This document shows, one piece after another, positions 1 to 9,862 of a stretch of DNA of 64,000 nt. Origin of the DNA: Pseudomonas coleopterorum (GTDB lineage: Bacteria; Pseudomonadota; Gammaproteobacteria; Pseudomonadales; Pseudomonadaceae); assembly GCF_900105555.1 (NCBI RefSeq), contig NZ_FNTZ01000001.1, positions 4,095,001-4,159,000 on the forward strand. The letters are read 5' to 3'. The stretch's first letter is position 1, and the number at the start of each line of letters is the position of its first letter. Position numbers and translations under genes: made by a program. The notes under the pieces were generated by a model. The model searched no databases. It was given only the letters and a program-made list of their open reading frames with translations, and had not been told where the DNA came from.

Positions 1-105
1 GGATCGAGGTAACTCTTTGACTTCTCGTGGAGTCGTTGTGATGCTGATAATCTTGCTGACTAACAGTCTTAACTCACAAGCACCCACACGAATTGCTTGA
101 TTCAA

Positions 106-118
106 TTGTTAAAGAGCG
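106..118 (-). promoter_or_regulatory. boxA antitermination element of rrn leader
   Basis: On the minus strand this reads CGCTCTTTAACAA, matching the E. coli rrn boxA core bound by NusB-S10. An AATTG/CAATT inverted repeat follows at once. It lies about 35 bases downstream of the proximal rrn promoter, as expected. Confidence 0.8.
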
Positions 119-152
119 TTGGGTTGATTCTTTCGTCTCAACCGAGGCGCGC

Positions 153-180
153 ATTCTACGCTGGCCTCATATTCTGTCAA
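153..180 (-). promoter_or_regulatory. rrn promoter, proximal
   Basis: On the minus strand TTGACA (175-180) and TAGAAT (153-158) are 16 bp apart, with GCGCGCC directly after the -10. It shares spacing and -10 sequence with the middle promoter, suggesting duplication. Confidence 0.75.
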
Positions 181-263
181 GCGTTTATTTCGAAGTATTT
201 TTCCAGAAACCTGAACAACTTCAAACACTTGACTCGCTTCGATCACTCGTCAGCGGGAGGCGA

Positions 264-291
264 ATTCTACAGCGTTTCAAACCGCTGTCAA
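264..291 (-). promoter_or_regulatory. rrn promoter, middle
   Basis: On the minus strand TTGACA (286-291) and TAGAAT (264-269) are 16 bp apart, again followed by a GC-rich discriminator. Confidence 0.75.
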
Positions 292-406
292 CTTCCTTTT
301 TCACCGCTTCCGACCTTGAAGATCGAAGCACTTCCTCACTACCTGAACGACTAACTCATTGATTAACAAGGCGTTTATCGTTTCGGCTGCGCCGGAAGTG
401 GGGCGA

Positions 407-434
407 ATTATAGACACTTCGAATTCGCCGTCAA
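407..434 (-). promoter_or_regulatory. rrn promoter, distal
   Basis: On the minus strand TTGACG (429-434) and TATAAT (407-412) are 16 bp apart. The sequence after the -10 is GC-rich, the discriminator type expected for stringently controlled rRNA promoters. Confidence 0.7.
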
Positions 435-448
435 GCCCTTGCTTTGAA

Positions 449-1648
449 TTATTCTGTTTTTAGCGTAATACGGGCGAAAGCCTTCTTGCCGGCCTGTACG
501 ACATGGGTTGCGCCCAGCGGGAAGATGAATGCGCGGTCTACCACAGCACCGTCGACGCGGACACTTCCGGCATTGAGAAGATCGCGCGCGCCTGCGGCGT
601 TCTTGACCAGCCCTGCTTTATTAAGGATAGCCGCGATGGGCATGTCTTCAGTGGCTGCTACATCCACTTCGGGCAAATCCTCTGGCAGCTCACCCTCCTT
701 CATGCGGTTGCCCGCCGCCTTGTGGGCGCTCTGTGCCGCTTCCTCGCCATGGAAGCGCGCAACGATCTCTTCGGCCAGCTTGATCTTGATGTCACGCGGG
801 TTGGCGCCGGCTTCCACATCCGCCTTGAAAGCGTCGATCTCATCCATGCTGCGGAAGCTGAGCAGCTCGAAGTAACGCCACATCAGCGCATCGGGAATGG
901 ACACCAGCTTGCTGTACATGATGCCGGGCGCTTCCTGAATGCCCACGTAGTTGCCCAGCGACTTGGACATCTTCTTGACACCGTCCAGACCTTCCAGCAA
1001 CGGCAAGGTGACGATGCACTGGGCATCCTGACCATAAGAGCGCTGCAGCTCACGCCCCATCAACAGGTTGAATTTCTGATCGGTACCGCCCAGCTCGACG
1101 TCTGCCCGCAGGGCGACGGAGTCATAACCCTGGACCAGGGGATAGAGGAACTCGTGAATCGCGATCGGCTGGTTGCTGCTGTAGCGCTTGTCGAAATCAT
1201 CGCGCTCGAGCATGCGGGCCACGGTGTACTGGGAAGCCAGGCGAATGAAGTCAGCTGGGCTAAGGACGTCCATCCAGGTCGAGTTGAACGCCACTTCGGT
1301 TTTGGCAGGATCCAGGATCTTGAATACCTGAGCCTTGTAGGTTTCGGCATTCTCCAGCACCTGCTCACGCGTCAGCGGTGGACGTGTAGCGCTCTTGCCA
1401 CTGGGGTCACCGATGGAGCCGGTGAAGTCACCTATAAGGAAGATGACCTGGTGACCCAGCTCCTGGAACTGCCGCAGCTTGTTGATCAGCACGGTGTGGC
1501 CCAAGTGCAGATCCGGGGCGGTGGGATCGAAGCCTGCCTTGATACGCAGGGGCTGACCGCGCTTGAGCTTCTCGACCAGTTCGGATTCGACCAGCACCTC
1601 TTCAGTGCCGCGCTTGATCAGCGCCAGCTGCTCTTCAACAGACTTCAT
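449..1648 (-). CDS. tyrS: tyrosine--tRNA ligase
   Basis: Charges tRNA-Tyr with tyrosine in the cytoplasm. The 399-residue product has the class I signature HLGH near residue 50, the KMSKS loop around residue 230, and a C-terminal S4-type RNA-binding segment ending in a lysine-rich tail. I start it at the ATG at 1648 (product begins [14 protein letters not shown]), the usual start for this family, preceded by an AGGA-like site; a longer frame to 1744 is open but not credible. It is transcribed toward the rRNA operon and diverges from the M23 peptidase gene. Confidence 0.96.
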   Translation of the reverse strand: MKSVEEQLALIKRGTEEVLVESELVEKLKRGQPLRIKAGFDPTAPDLHLGHTVLINKLRQFQELGHQVIFLIGDFTGSIGDPSGKSATRPPLTREQVLENAETYKAQVFKILDPAKTEVAFNSTWMDVLSPADFIRLASQYTVARMLERDDFDKRYSSNQPIAIHEFLYPLVQGYDSVALRADVELGGTDQKFNLLMGRELQRSYGQDAQCIVTLPLLEGLDGVKKMSKSLGNYVGIQEAPGIMYSKLVSIPDALMWRYFELLSFRSMDEIDAFKADVEAGANPRDIKIKLAEEIVARFHGEEAAQSAHKAAGNRMKEGELPEDLPEVDVAATEDMPIAAILNKAGLVKNAAGARDLLNAGSVRVDGAVVDRAFIFPLGATHVVQAGKKAFARITLKTE

Positions 1649-1760
1649 ATAAGGTCCTACAACGCTCGGATTCAAAAGGCTCAACGATACAAGATCACGG
1701 GTCAAATACAAGGCGCGGGCACAGATGTGACTCATTGGCGCCAAGCAAACGTCTGCGAGC

Positions 1761-1789
1761 TTGCTTTGGAGGGGTTTTGGTTATATTTT
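1761..1789 (+). promoter_or_regulatory. candidate promoter of the M23 peptidase gene
   Basis: TTGCTT (1761-1766) and TATTTT (1784-1789) are 17 bp apart. The transcript would begin with a roughly 65-base leader rich in TCATC/TCATT motifs and with no clear Shine-Dalgarno before the ATG at 1859. Confidence 0.45.
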
Positions 1790-1858
1790 ATACAGTTATT
1801 TCATCTTCATCATGTCATTCATCTCATCTTTCCATCTTTAAAAGTCAAAAAATCACCT

Positions 1859-3322
1859 ATGACCAAGCAACCGCCTAAAGCGCCGCCGCTTTATCCGAAG
1901 AGCCACCTCGTGGCTGCCAGCGGCCTGGCCGCCCTCCTCAGCCTTGCCTTGCTGGTGTTTCCTTCCAGCGATGTAGAAGCAAAACGTACGAACATGAGCC
2001 TGGAGATGCCGGCTCCCGTCGAACAACTCAAGGACGCCGAACAAGACACCCCGGTTGCCCCGATCGCCGAACAGGCAGCCCCTGCACCCTTCGCCCAGAT
2101 TGAAACGCCTGCCTCGACCGACACCGAGCACGCTGCACAGCCATCCGAGCATCCAGCCCCCCACGTTGCTGCAACCAAGGAAGCACCCGCTGCCAAGGAA
2201 GTCGCTGCCGCGAAGAAAGAGCCGGGACATCGTCAGGTGGTGGTTGCCAAGGGCGACACGCTTTCCACGCTGTTCGAGAAGGTCGGTTTGCCGGCGTCGA
2301 CCGTGGCCGAGGTCATGGGCAGTGACAAGAAGGCCAAACAGTTCACTCAGCTCAAGCGTGGACAGCTGCTGGAATTCGAACTGTCGCCAGAAGGCGAATT
2401 GCTCAGCCTGCACAGCAAGGTCAGCGACCTGGACACCATCCGGCTGACCAAGGCGGGCACGGGTTTCGCCTTTGAGCGTGAAACCAGCAAGCCGGTGACT
2501 CGTGAAGCGTATGCCCATGGCGTGATCAAGAACTCGCTGTCGCAGTCAGCCGCGCGTGCCGGACTGTCCCATAGTCAGACCATGGATATGGCCAGCATCT
2601 TCGGATATGACGTGGACTTCGCTCAGGATATTCGCCAGGGCGATGAGTTCGACATCATCTACGAGCAGCGCGTACTCAACGGCAAGGTCATCGGTACCGG
2701 CGGCATCCTCGCTGCGCGCTTCACCAACCGCGGCAAGACCTATACCGCAGTGCGCTATACCAACAAGCAGGGCAACAGCAATTACTACACCGCCGATGGC
2801 AACAGCATGCGCAAGGCGTTCATCCGTACCCCGGTGGACTTTGCCCGCATCAGCTCGCGTTTTTCGATGGGCCGCAAGCATCCGATTCTGAACAAGATCC
2901 GTGCGCACAAGGGCGTTGACTATGCTGCGCCGCGCGGTACGCCGATCAAGGCGGCCGGTGACGGCAAGATCACCTTGGCCGGTCGTCGTGGCGGCTATGG
3001 CAACACCGTGATCATTCAGCATGGCAATAGCTACACCACGCTGTACGGACACATGCAGGGCTTCGCCAAAGGCATCAAGACCGGCGGCAGCGTCAAGCAA
3101 GGCCAGGTGATCGGTTACATCGGTACCACCGGCCTGTCGACAGGTCCGCATCTGCACTACGAGTTCCAGGTAAACGGCGTGCACGTCGATCCTCTGGGCC
3201 AGAAGCTGCCGATGGCTGACCCGATCGCCAAGTCCGAGAAACAGCGCTTCAACCAGCTGAGCCAGCCGCTGATGGCGAAGATGGACGTAGAGCGCAGCAC
3301 CCTGCTGGCGAGCAAGCGCTGA
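1859..3322 (+). CDS. M23 family murein DD-endopeptidase with LysM/OapA-like domain (MepM-like)
   Basis: Probably cleaves peptidoglycan cross-links in the periplasm to allow wall growth. The 487-residue protein has an N-terminal membrane/signal segment (about residues 17-37), a low-complexity Ala/Pro/Glu linker, an opacity-associated/LysM-like domain (about 120-190), and a C-terminal M23 zinc peptidase with His350 and Asp354 in the HKGVD motif and His431/His433 in the GPHLHYEF motif. The start at 1859 gives a normal signal-anchor N terminus; the frame is open far upstream but antisense to tyrS. It is followed after 3 bases by anmK, a wall-recycling kinase. Confidence 0.9.
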   Translation: MTKQPPKAPPLYPKSHLVAASGLAALLSLALLVFPSSDVEAKRTNMSLEMPAPVEQLKDAEQDTPVAPIAEQAAPAPFAQIETPASTDTEHAAQPSEHPAPHVAATKEAPAAKEVAAAKKEPGHRQVVVAKGDTLSTLFEKVGLPASTVAEVMGSDKKAKQFTQLKRGQLLEFELSPEGELLSLHSKVSDLDTIRLTKAGTGFAFERETSKPVTREAYAHGVIKNSLSQSAARAGLSHSQTMDMASIFGYDVDFAQDIRQGDEFDIIYEQRVLNGKVIGTGGILAARFTNRGKTYTAVRYTNKQGNSNYYTADGNSMRKAFIRTPVDFARISSRFSMGRKHPILNKIRAHKGVDYAAPRGTPIKAAGDGKITLAGRRGGYGNTVIIQHGNSYTTLYGHMQGFAKGIKTGGSVKQGQVIGYIGTTGLSTGPHLHYEFQVNGVHVDPLGQKLPMADPIAKSEKQRFNQLSQPLMAKMDVERSTLLASKR

Positions 3323-4417
<1,095 letters not shown>

Positions 4418-4436
4418 AACTAGATACCTGAAACGC

Positions 4437-4465
4437 AAAACGCCGTGCAAATGCACGGCGTTTTT
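4437..4465. terminator. bidirectional terminator between anmK and erpA
   Basis: Perfect 8-bp stem CGCCGTGC/GCACGGCG with a 4-base loop, flanked by four A on the left and five T on the right, placed between two convergent genes. It can serve anmK on the plus strand and erpA on the minus strand. Confidence 0.9.
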
Positions 4466-4478
4466 CATGGGTGCTGGA

Positions 4479-4829
4479 TCAGATCGAGAAGGACTGACCG
4501 CAACCGCAGGTGGTGCTGGCGTTGGGGTTGTTGATCACGAATCGCGAACCTTCCAAGCCTTCCTGGTAATCGACCTGTGCACCGGCCAGGTATTGGAAGC
4601 TCATGGGATCGACCACGAGACTGACGCCTTCGCGCTCGACGATGGTGTCGTCTTCGGCGACGTCTTCATCGAAGGTGAAGCCATACTGGAAGCCCGAGCA
4701 GCCGCCACCGGTGACGAAGACGCGCAGCTTGAGACGATCGTTACCCTCTTCATCGACCAGGGTCTTGACCTTGATGGCAGCCCCTTGGGTGAATTGCAAA
4801 GCCATGGGGGTAAAGGATTCGACGCTCAT
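4479..4829 (-). CDS. erpA: iron-sulfur cluster insertion protein
   Basis: A-type carrier that delivers Fe-S clusters to apo-enzymes such as isoprenoid-synthesis proteins. The 116-residue product carries the three invariant cysteines: Cys44 in GGGCSG, and Cys108 and Cys110 in the CGCG tail. I choose the ATG at 4829 because a GGGAGAA ribosome site precedes it and because a TTG start at 4904 would lie inside the promoter -35. Monocistronic between its own promoter and the shared terminator. Confidence 0.95.
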   Translation of the reverse strand: MSVESFTPMALQFTQGAAIKVKTLVDEEGNDRLKLRVFVTGGGCSGFQYGFTFDEDVAEDDTIVEREGVSLVVDPMSFQYLAGAQVDYQEGLEGSRFVINNPNASTTCGCGQSFSI

Positions 4830-4874
4830 GTAGAAGTTCTCCCGGCGTACGCCGTCATAATGCTCAATGGCGGC

Positions 4875-4904
4875 ATTATCCTCTTCTCCTACGAAAATGG
4901 TCAA
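4875..4904 (-). promoter_or_regulatory. erpA promoter
   Basis: On the minus strand TTGACC (4899-4904) and GATAAT (4875-4880) are 18 bp apart, giving a leader of about 40 bases before the erpA ATG. Confidence 0.65.
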
Positions 4905-4927
4905 GAATTAGCCAGTGGCTAAAGCAA

Positions 4928-4950
4928 AGAGGCCCGCAATGCGGGCCTCT
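4928..4950 (-). terminator. argC terminator
   Basis: Stem AGAGGCCCGC/GCGGGCCTCT with a 3-base loop, located 20 bases after the argC stop and followed on the minus strand by TTTGCTTT. Confidence 0.8.
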
Positions 4951-4970
4951 AGGCGATGCTGCGGAAATGG

Positions 4971-6005
4971 TCAGGGCAGCATGCCGGCGTGGGACAGACC
5001 GAAGCGTTCGTCCAGACCGAACAGGATGTTCATGTTCTGCACGGCCTGGCCCGACGCGCCTTTGACCAGGTTGTCGATGACCGAAAGCACGACCACCAGA
5101 TCGCCACCCTGGGGGCGGTGCACGGCGATGCGGCAGACGTTGGCGCCGCGCACGCTGCGGGTTTCGGGGTGGCTGCCGGCCGGCATGACGTCGACGAAGG
5201 GTTCATCGGCGTAGCGCTCTTCATACAGGACCTGCAGATCGACCGATTTGTCGACGACCGTGGCATACAGTGTGGAGTGGATACCGCGGATCATGGGCGT
5301 GAGGTGGGGGACGAAGGTCAGACCCACATCACCACCGGCGGCGCGACGCAGGCCTTGGGTGATCTCGGGCAGGTGACGGTGGCCCTTGACCGCATAGGCC
5401 TTCATGCTTTCGCCAGCTTCGCAGAACAGTGAACCCACGCTGGCGCCGCGACCCGCGCCACTGACGCCTGACTTGCAGTCGGCGATCAGACGCGTGTTGT
5501 CGGCCAGTCCCGCCTCGAGCAGCGGCAGGAAGCCCAGCTGCGTGGCCGTCGGGTAGCAGCCTGGCACGGCGATCAGGCGGGCCTGGCGGATCTGCTCGCG
5601 GTTGACCTCGGGCAAGCCGTAGACCGCATCGGCCAGCAATTCCGGCGCACCGTGCGGCTGACCGTACCATTTGGCCCATTCATCGGCGTCCTGCAGGCGG
5701 AAGTCGGCGGACAGGTCGATGACCTTGGTACCCGCAGCCAGCAGCTCGCCGGCCAGGGCGTGGGCGACGCCGTGGGGGGTGGCGAAAAACACTACGTCGC
5801 AGGCACCCAGGGTCTTGATGTCCGGGACGCTGAACGCCAGGCCGTCGTAGTGACCGCGCAGGTTGGGGTACAGGTCGGCAACCGGCAGGCCAGCCTCGGA
5901 TCGGGAGGTGATGACCTCTACCTGCGCCTGCGGATGCTGCGCCAGCAGACGTAGCAGTTCGACCCCGGTGTAACCCGTGCCGCCGACGATACCGACCTTG
6001 ACCAT
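4971..6005 (-). CDS. argC: N-acetyl-gamma-glutamyl-phosphate reductase
   Basis: Third step of arginine synthesis: NADPH-dependent reduction of N-acetylglutamyl phosphate to the semialdehyde. The 344-residue protein has the Rossmann motif [10 protein letters not shown] at residues 5-14 and the catalytic cysteine in [10 protein letters not shown] near residue 150. Length is normal for the long form of the family. It stands alone, divergent from hemJ, and ends at a hairpin terminator. Confidence 0.96.
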   Translation of the reverse strand: MVKVGIVGGTGYTGVELLRLLAQHPQAQVEVITSRSEAGLPVADLYPNLRGHYDGLAFSVPDIKTLGACDVVFFATPHGVAHALAGELLAAGTKVIDLSADFRLQDADEWAKWYGQPHGAPELLADAVYGLPEVNREQIRQARLIAVPGCYPTATQLGFLPLLEAGLADNTRLIADCKSGVSGAGRGASVGSLFCEAGESMKAYAVKGHRHLPEITQGLRRAAGGDVGLTFVPHLTPMIRGIHSTLYATVVDKSVDLQVLYEERYADEPFVDVMPAGSHPETRSVRGANVCRIAVHRPQGGDLVVVLSVIDNLVKGASGQAVQNMNILFGLDERFGLSHAGMLP

Positions 6006-6139
6006 ACACTGCCCTCTTCACGATGCGACTGGAAAGCCTTCGATGATAGGGGCCTGAGGCGTGAGTCACAACCGTTGAGATGACGCGAACGCCGACAGAC
6101 TCTACTATCGACGCTACCGTGAACCTGAGAAGACCGAAA

Positions 6140-6565
6140 ATGCTTTATCTATGGATCAAGGCCCTGCATATCGTCAGCGTTGTCTGCTGGTTTGCCGGGT
6201 TGTTCTACCTGCCTCGTCTGTTCGTCTACCACGCACAGAGCGAGGACACCGTCAGCCGCGAACGCTTTGCCGTCATGGAGCGCAAGCTTTACCGCGGCAT
6301 CATGACCCCGGCGATGATCGCCACGTTCGTCTTCGGTATCTGGCTGATTGCACTGTCGCCGGGCTGGATGAGCCAGGGATGGATGCATGCGAAGCTGACC
6401 CTGGTCATATTGCTGACCGGCTACCATCACGTGTGCGGTGCGCAGATGAAGCGCTTCGCACGTGGCGAGAACAAACGCAGCCATGTGTACTACCGCTGGT
6501 TCAACGAAATTCCAGTGCTGATCCTGCTGGCCGTTGTGATCCTGGTGGTGGTCAAGCCGTTCTGA
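6140..6565 (+). CDS. hemJ: protoporphyrinogen IX oxidase, HemJ type
   Basis: Inner-membrane enzyme that oxidises protoporphyrinogen IX to protoporphyrin IX in haem synthesis. The 141-residue product (start at 6140, MLYLWIKALH) has four hydrophobic segments and the conserved His near residue 10 in the first helix, plus the LPRLFVYH motif. An ATG at 6080 in frame is possible but would add a hydrophilic extension unlike the family. The adjacent argC is divergent; a promoter must lie in the 134-base gap. Confidence 0.88.
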   Translation: MLYLWIKALHIVSVVCWFAGLFYLPRLFVYHAQSEDTVSRERFAVMERKLYRGIMTPAMIATFVFGIWLIALSPGWMSQGWMHAKLTLVILLTGYHHVCGAQMKRFARGENKRSHVYYRWFNEIPVLILLAVVILVVVKPF

Positions 6566-6661
6566 GGTCACGCACAAGCTGTGAGCCCAAACGTGAACGC
6601 GCGCGGTAGAATGTCCATATGAAACCGCGCCAGCTTGGCTGGCGGGGGTATGGAGAATTCG

Positions 6662-7435
6662 ATGACCCGTTATGCCATGATCACAGGCGCGTCGGCAGGC
6701 TTGGGCCTGGCCATGGCCGAAGCCCTGGCCAGGCGTGGGCGCAGCCTGCTTCTGGTAGCGCGCCAGCGTGACCAGCTTGAAATCATTGCCGCTGAACTGA
6801 CGCAGCGCTTTGGTGTGGAAGTATTGTTTCGTGCCTGCGACCTGGGCGAACCCCTGCGGCTCTCGGGGTTTCTGTTGGAGCTTGAAGAAAGCGAACGCCA
6901 GATCGACCTGTTGGTGAACTGCGCGGCCGTGCGCTCCTATGGGCACTTTCTGGCTCAGGACTGGAGCCAGGAACAGGATCTGATCGAACTGAACGTTCTA
7001 GCCCTCACCCGCCTCTGTCACGCCTTGGGCAATGCGATGGCCGTGCAGGGTGGTGGGCAGATCCTGAATGTCGCCTCACTGGCCGCCTTCCAGCCCGGCC
7101 CATGGATGAGTAGCTATGCGGCGAGCAAGGCCTATGTGCTGCATTTTTCCGAAGGGCTGCGCGAGGAACTCAAGCAGACCGGGGTGAAGGTTTCGGTGCT
7201 GTGTCCTGGGCCGGTACGCTCCAGCCAGCGGCGCATTCCGCGCCTGGCGAACAGTTCGCAGGTGCTGGACCCTGAGCAGGTAGCGCTGCAGACGGTGCGA
7301 GCGCTGGCCCGCAATCGCGCGGTGATCGTGCCTGGGCGGCGCAATGCCTGGCTGGCCAGGGCTCCGCGCCTGGGCTCACGGTGGCTGACGCGCATCGTGA
7401 GTGGATGGATCAACAAGGCTTTCGCCCCCCATTGA
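6662..7435 (+). CDS. short-chain dehydrogenase/reductase
   Basis: A 257-residue SDR family oxidoreductase of unknown substrate. It has the NAD(P)-binding motif TGASAGLG (about residues 8-15), the NCAA structural motif (about 89-92), a catalytic serine in NVASLAAF, and the YAASK active-site motif. The C-terminal extension is basic and possibly membrane-associating. The start at 6662 follows GGAG with a 6-base spacer; an in-frame start at 6635 is less likely. Single gene as far as seen, followed by the HIT-family gene. Confidence 0.85.
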   Translation: MTRYAMITGASAGLGLAMAEALARRGRSLLLVARQRDQLEIIAAELTQRFGVEVLFRACDLGEPLRLSGFLLELEESERQIDLLVNCAAVRSYGHFLAQDWSQEQDLIELNVLALTRLCHALGNAMAVQGGGQILNVASLAAFQPGPWMSSYAASKAYVLHFSEGLREELKQTGVKVSVLCPGPVRSSQRRIPRLANSSQVLDPEQVALQTVRALARNRAVIVPGRRNAWLARAPRLGSRWLTRIVSGWINKAFAPH

Positions 7436-7504
7436 AGCCGGCAAGGCTGGGCGCTGGGCACAAGCCTCAGTACACTGAACCTTCGACTGCCATGGAGATG
7501 CATT

Positions 7505-7843
7505 GTGGATACTTTGTTTACCAAGATCATCAACCGGGAGATTCCGGCCAAGATCATCTACGAGGATGACCAGGTACTGGCCTTCCACGATATCGCGCCA
7601 CAGGCCCCGGTGCATTTTCTGGTCATCCCGAAAAAACCCATCCGCACGCTCAACGACTTGACCGAAGACGACAAGGGCCTGGCTGGACATATCCTGTTCA
7701 CCGCCCAGCGGTTGGCCAAGGAGCTGGGTTGCGAAGAGGGCTTTCGAGTGGTCATGAACTGCAACGAACTGGGCGGTCAGACCGTCTACTACATACACAT
7801 GCATGTACTGGGACAGCGCCAGATGAACTGGCCGCCCGGTTGA
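7505..7843 (+). CDS. HIT family protein (HINT-like), altered histidine triad
   Basis: Member of the histidine-triad nucleotide phosphoramidase family. The 112-residue protein aligns end to end with bacterial HINT proteins (NRE..AKIIYED; C-terminal QRQMNWPPG) and starts at GTG 7505 after GGAG. In the triad the first His of H-x-H-x-H is Tyr96; the other two, His98 (the nucleophile position) and His100, are present. Codon 96 is TAC where CAC is expected, a single transition. Activity may be reduced or altered. It precedes coq7 with a 39-base gap. Confidence 0.9.
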   Translation: MDTLFTKIINREIPAKIIYEDDQVLAFHDIAPQAPVHFLVIPKKPIRTLNDLTEDDKGLAGHILFTAQRLAKELGCEEGFRVVMNCNELGGQTVYYIHMHVLGQRQMNWPPG

Positions 7844-7882
7844 GCGGCATTCATGCAGGCCAGGTTTTCAACGGAGGTGCCC

Positions 7883-8530
7883 ATGGCTACCCAGCGTCAC
7901 TACTCGCCCATTGATCGTTTGCTGCTGCAGGCCGATACGGCCATGCGCACGCTGTTACCGTTCAGCGGCCATCCATCGCGCCCCTCGCCGGCGCTCGTCC
8001 AGCCCGAGGTGACGATGGACAAGCAGCAGAGTCGGCACGTGGCCGGCCTGATGCGCATCAATCATACCGGTGAGGTCTGCGCTCAGGCGCTGTATCAAGG
8101 ACAGGCCCTGACCGCGAAGCTGCCTCAGGTGCGCAAGGCCATGGAGCATGCGGCCGAAGAGGAAGTGGACCACCTGGCGTGGTGCGAGCAGCGCATTCGG
8201 CAATTGGGCAGCCATACCAGTGTGCTCAATCCGTTGTTCTACGGCATGTCGTTCGGTATCGGCGCGGTAGCAGGCGTCATCAGTGATCGGGTGAGCCTGG
8301 GTTTCGTGGCAGCAACCGAGCATCAGGTGGTCAAGCATCTGGATGAGCACTTGCTGCAACTGCCCGCCGAAGACGTCAAGTCGCGGGCGATCCTGGGGCA
8401 GATGCGCAGTGATGAGCAAGCCCATGCCGAATCGGCGCTCGACGCAGGCGGGGCCAGGTTTCCGGCGCCGTTGCGCTTTGGCATGAGCCTGTTGGCCAAG
8501 GTCATGACCAAGAGCACCTACCGGATTTGA
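7883..8530 (+). CDS. coq7: 2-nonaprenyl-3-methyl-6-methoxy-1,4-benzoquinol hydroxylase
   Basis: Di-iron hydroxylase of ubiquinone synthesis (COQ7/UbiF-equivalent), inserting the last ring hydroxyl. The 215-residue product has iron ligands visible as Glu64 (INHTGEV) and Glu94-x-x-His97 (EEEVDHL), with a second such pair in the C-terminal half (EHQ...DEQAH). The start at 7883 has a strong GGAGG 5 bases upstream. A terminator follows. Typical of Pseudomonas, which use Coq7 rather than UbiF. Confidence 0.94.
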   Translation: MATQRHYSPIDRLLLQADTAMRTLLPFSGHPSRPSPALVQPEVTMDKQQSRHVAGLMRINHTGEVCAQALYQGQALTAKLPQVRKAMEHAAEEEVDHLAWCEQRIRQLGSHTSVLNPLFYGMSFGIGAVAGVISDRVSLGFVAATEHQVVKHLDEHLLQLPAEDVKSRAILGQMRSDEQAHAESALDAGGARFPAPLRFGMSLLAKVMTKSTYRI

Positions 8531-8552
8531 TTGTTTGCGGCAGGTAGAACAG

Positions 8553-8575
8553 GGGCGCTCGATGAGCGCCCTTTT
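8553..8575 (+). terminator. coq7 terminator
   Basis: Stem GGGCGCTC/GAGCGCCC with a 3-base loop followed by TTTT, 22 bases after the coq7 stop and before the convergent osmC-like gene. Confidence 0.85.
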
Positions 8576-8590
8576 CGCATGTTCTTGAAG

Positions 8591-9013
8591 TCAGCCCAGC
8601 TCGACGATTTCGTAGTCATGAGTGATGTCCACGCCGGCGCGACCCAGCATGATGGATGCCGAGCAATACTTCTCTGCCGACAGCTCCACTGCACGCTTGA
8701 CCTGAGCTTCTTTCAGGCCGCGGCCCTTGACCACGAAGTGCAGGTGGATCTTGGTGAAGACTTTCGGGTCTTCGCTAGCACGTTCGGCTTCCAGAAAGGC
8801 TTCGCAGCTTTCGATGGGCTGGCGCGATTTCTTGAGGATGCTGACCACGTCATAGTTGCTGCAGCCGCCCAGACCCAGCAGCAGCATTTCCATGGGGCGC
8901 ACGCCGAGGTTGCGGCCGCCGCTCTCGGGAGGTCCGTCCATGACCACGACATGGCCGCTACCTGACTCGCCCAGAAACATGGCCTCGCCGGCCCACTGAA
9001 TACGCGCCTTCAT
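8591..9013 (-). CDS. OsmC family protein (YhfA-like)
   Basis: A 140-residue OsmC/Ohr-fold protein, likely a thiol-dependent peroxidase-like or related redox protein. The two redox-cysteine positions are visible: GGCSNYDV near residue 51 and KYCSASIML near residue 117. The N terminus MKARIQWAGEAMFLGES matches the YhfA subgroup rather than Ohr. Monocistronic, divergent from crp/vfr across a 200-base gap. Substrate unknown. Confidence 0.85.
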   Translation of the reverse strand: MKARIQWAGEAMFLGESGSGHVVVMDGPPESGGRNLGVRPMEMLLLGLGGCSNYDVVSILKKSRQPIESCEAFLEAERASEDPKVFTKIHLHFVVKGRGLKEAQVKRAVELSAEKYCSASIMLGRAGVDITHDYEIVELG

Positions 9014-9213
9014 CTTTCCGGACTCCCGTGTTCATAAAGCGGGTGAGCTTAACACAGCGCACCTGTAACAATTCGCGAGGTCGAAACGGTCAAATCCCAC
9101 GTTCTGCAGTCAAATGCCGTGTGACCCCACTATGTGTCTGATAAGCTGACGCCAATGTACTGGCGTATTGCCGTGATTCATGCAAGATCGATTGCCCTTT
9201 CCGGAACCAAGCC

Positions 9214-9852
9214 ATGACTGCTGCCGCGCACAAGATCAAGAACCTCGAAAAGCTGCTCGCGCAAGGTCAGCGCCATCGATTTGCCGCGAAGACCACGCTG
9301 ATCGCGGCCGGTGCACGGGATGACACCCTTTCGTTGATTCTCAAGGGCTCGGCAACGGTGATGATCGAGGCCGAGGAAGGCCGGGAGTTGGTGATTGCCT
9401 ACCTCAATGCCGGAGACTTCTTCGGTGAGCTGGGTCTTTTTCAGTCACCCCATGGCGCACAGGCACACGATGCCTGGGTACGTGCCAGGACCGAATGCGA
9501 AGTGGTGCAGATCAGCTACACCGCGTTTCGCGAATTGGCTCAGCAGGAGCCGGACATGCTCTATGCAGTGGGTGGGCAAATGGCGCAACGTCTGCGCGAC
9601 ACCACGCGCAAGGTGGGCGACCTGGCGTTCTTCGATGTGACTGGGCGGGTAGCTCGTTGCTTGCTGGATCTGTGCAAGCAGCCCGACGCGATGACTCACC
9701 CCGACGGCATGCAGATCAAGATCACGCGTCAGGAAATCGGCCGCATCGTGGGCTGTTCACGGGAGATGGTCGGACGGGTTCTCAAGGACCTGGAAGAGCG
9801 CAGCGTGGTCCACGTGAAGGGCAAGACCATGGTGGTGTACGGAACCCGCTGA
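9214..9852 (+). CDS. vfr: cAMP receptor protein / Vfr family transcriptional regulator
   Basis: Global cAMP-responsive regulator of the CRP-FNR family (called Crp in P. putida and Vfr in P. aeruginosa). The 212-residue protein has an N-terminal cyclic-nucleotide-binding beta-roll, including the phosphate-binding cassette GDFFGELGLF, a long dimer helix (about 110-135), and a C-terminal helix-turn-helix TRQEIGRIVGCSREMVGRVL. Neighbours match the conserved Pseudomonas order (osmC-like, vfr, lipoate-ligase-like, trpC). No clear CRP palindrome was found in its promoter gap. Confidence 0.94.
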   Translation: MTAAAHKIKNLEKLLAQGQRHRFAAKTTLIAAGARDDTLSLILKGSATVMIEAEEGRELVIAYLNAGDFFGELGLFQSPHGAQAHDAWVRARTECEVVQISYTAFRELAQQEPDMLYAVGGQMAQRLRDTTRKVGDLAFFDVTGRVARCLLDLCKQPDAMTHPDGMQIKITRQEIGRIVGCSREMVGRVLKDLEERSVVHVKGKTMVVYGTR

Positions 9853-9862
9853 CCCGTCAGGC

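Larger units (their letters stand above)
1..434 (-). other. rrn operon promoter and leader region upstream of 16S rRNA
   Basis: No protein gene is credible here. Read on the minus strand it holds three sigma70-like promoters in a row, then a boxA antitermination site followed by an AATTG/CAATT inverted repeat, and a conserved leader sequence typical of Pseudomonas 16S operons. The 16S gene itself must begin to the left of position 1. The order tyrS then rrn matches my memory of P. putida genomes. Identity of the downstream 16S gene is inferred. Confidence 0.85.

Noticed and set aside
503..1858. Upstream extension of the M23 peptidase frame
   Set aside because: It is antisense to tyrS throughout; the signal segment begins only at 1859.
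4830..4904. 25-residue N-terminal extension of ErpA from a TTG start
   Set aside because: The TTG falls in the -35 of a good promoter and the ATG at 4829 has a proper ribosome site.
9110..9145. Possible CRP/Vfr site (TGTGACCCCACTATGT) upstream of vfr
   Set aside because: Only one half matches the TGTGA-N6-TCACA consensus.
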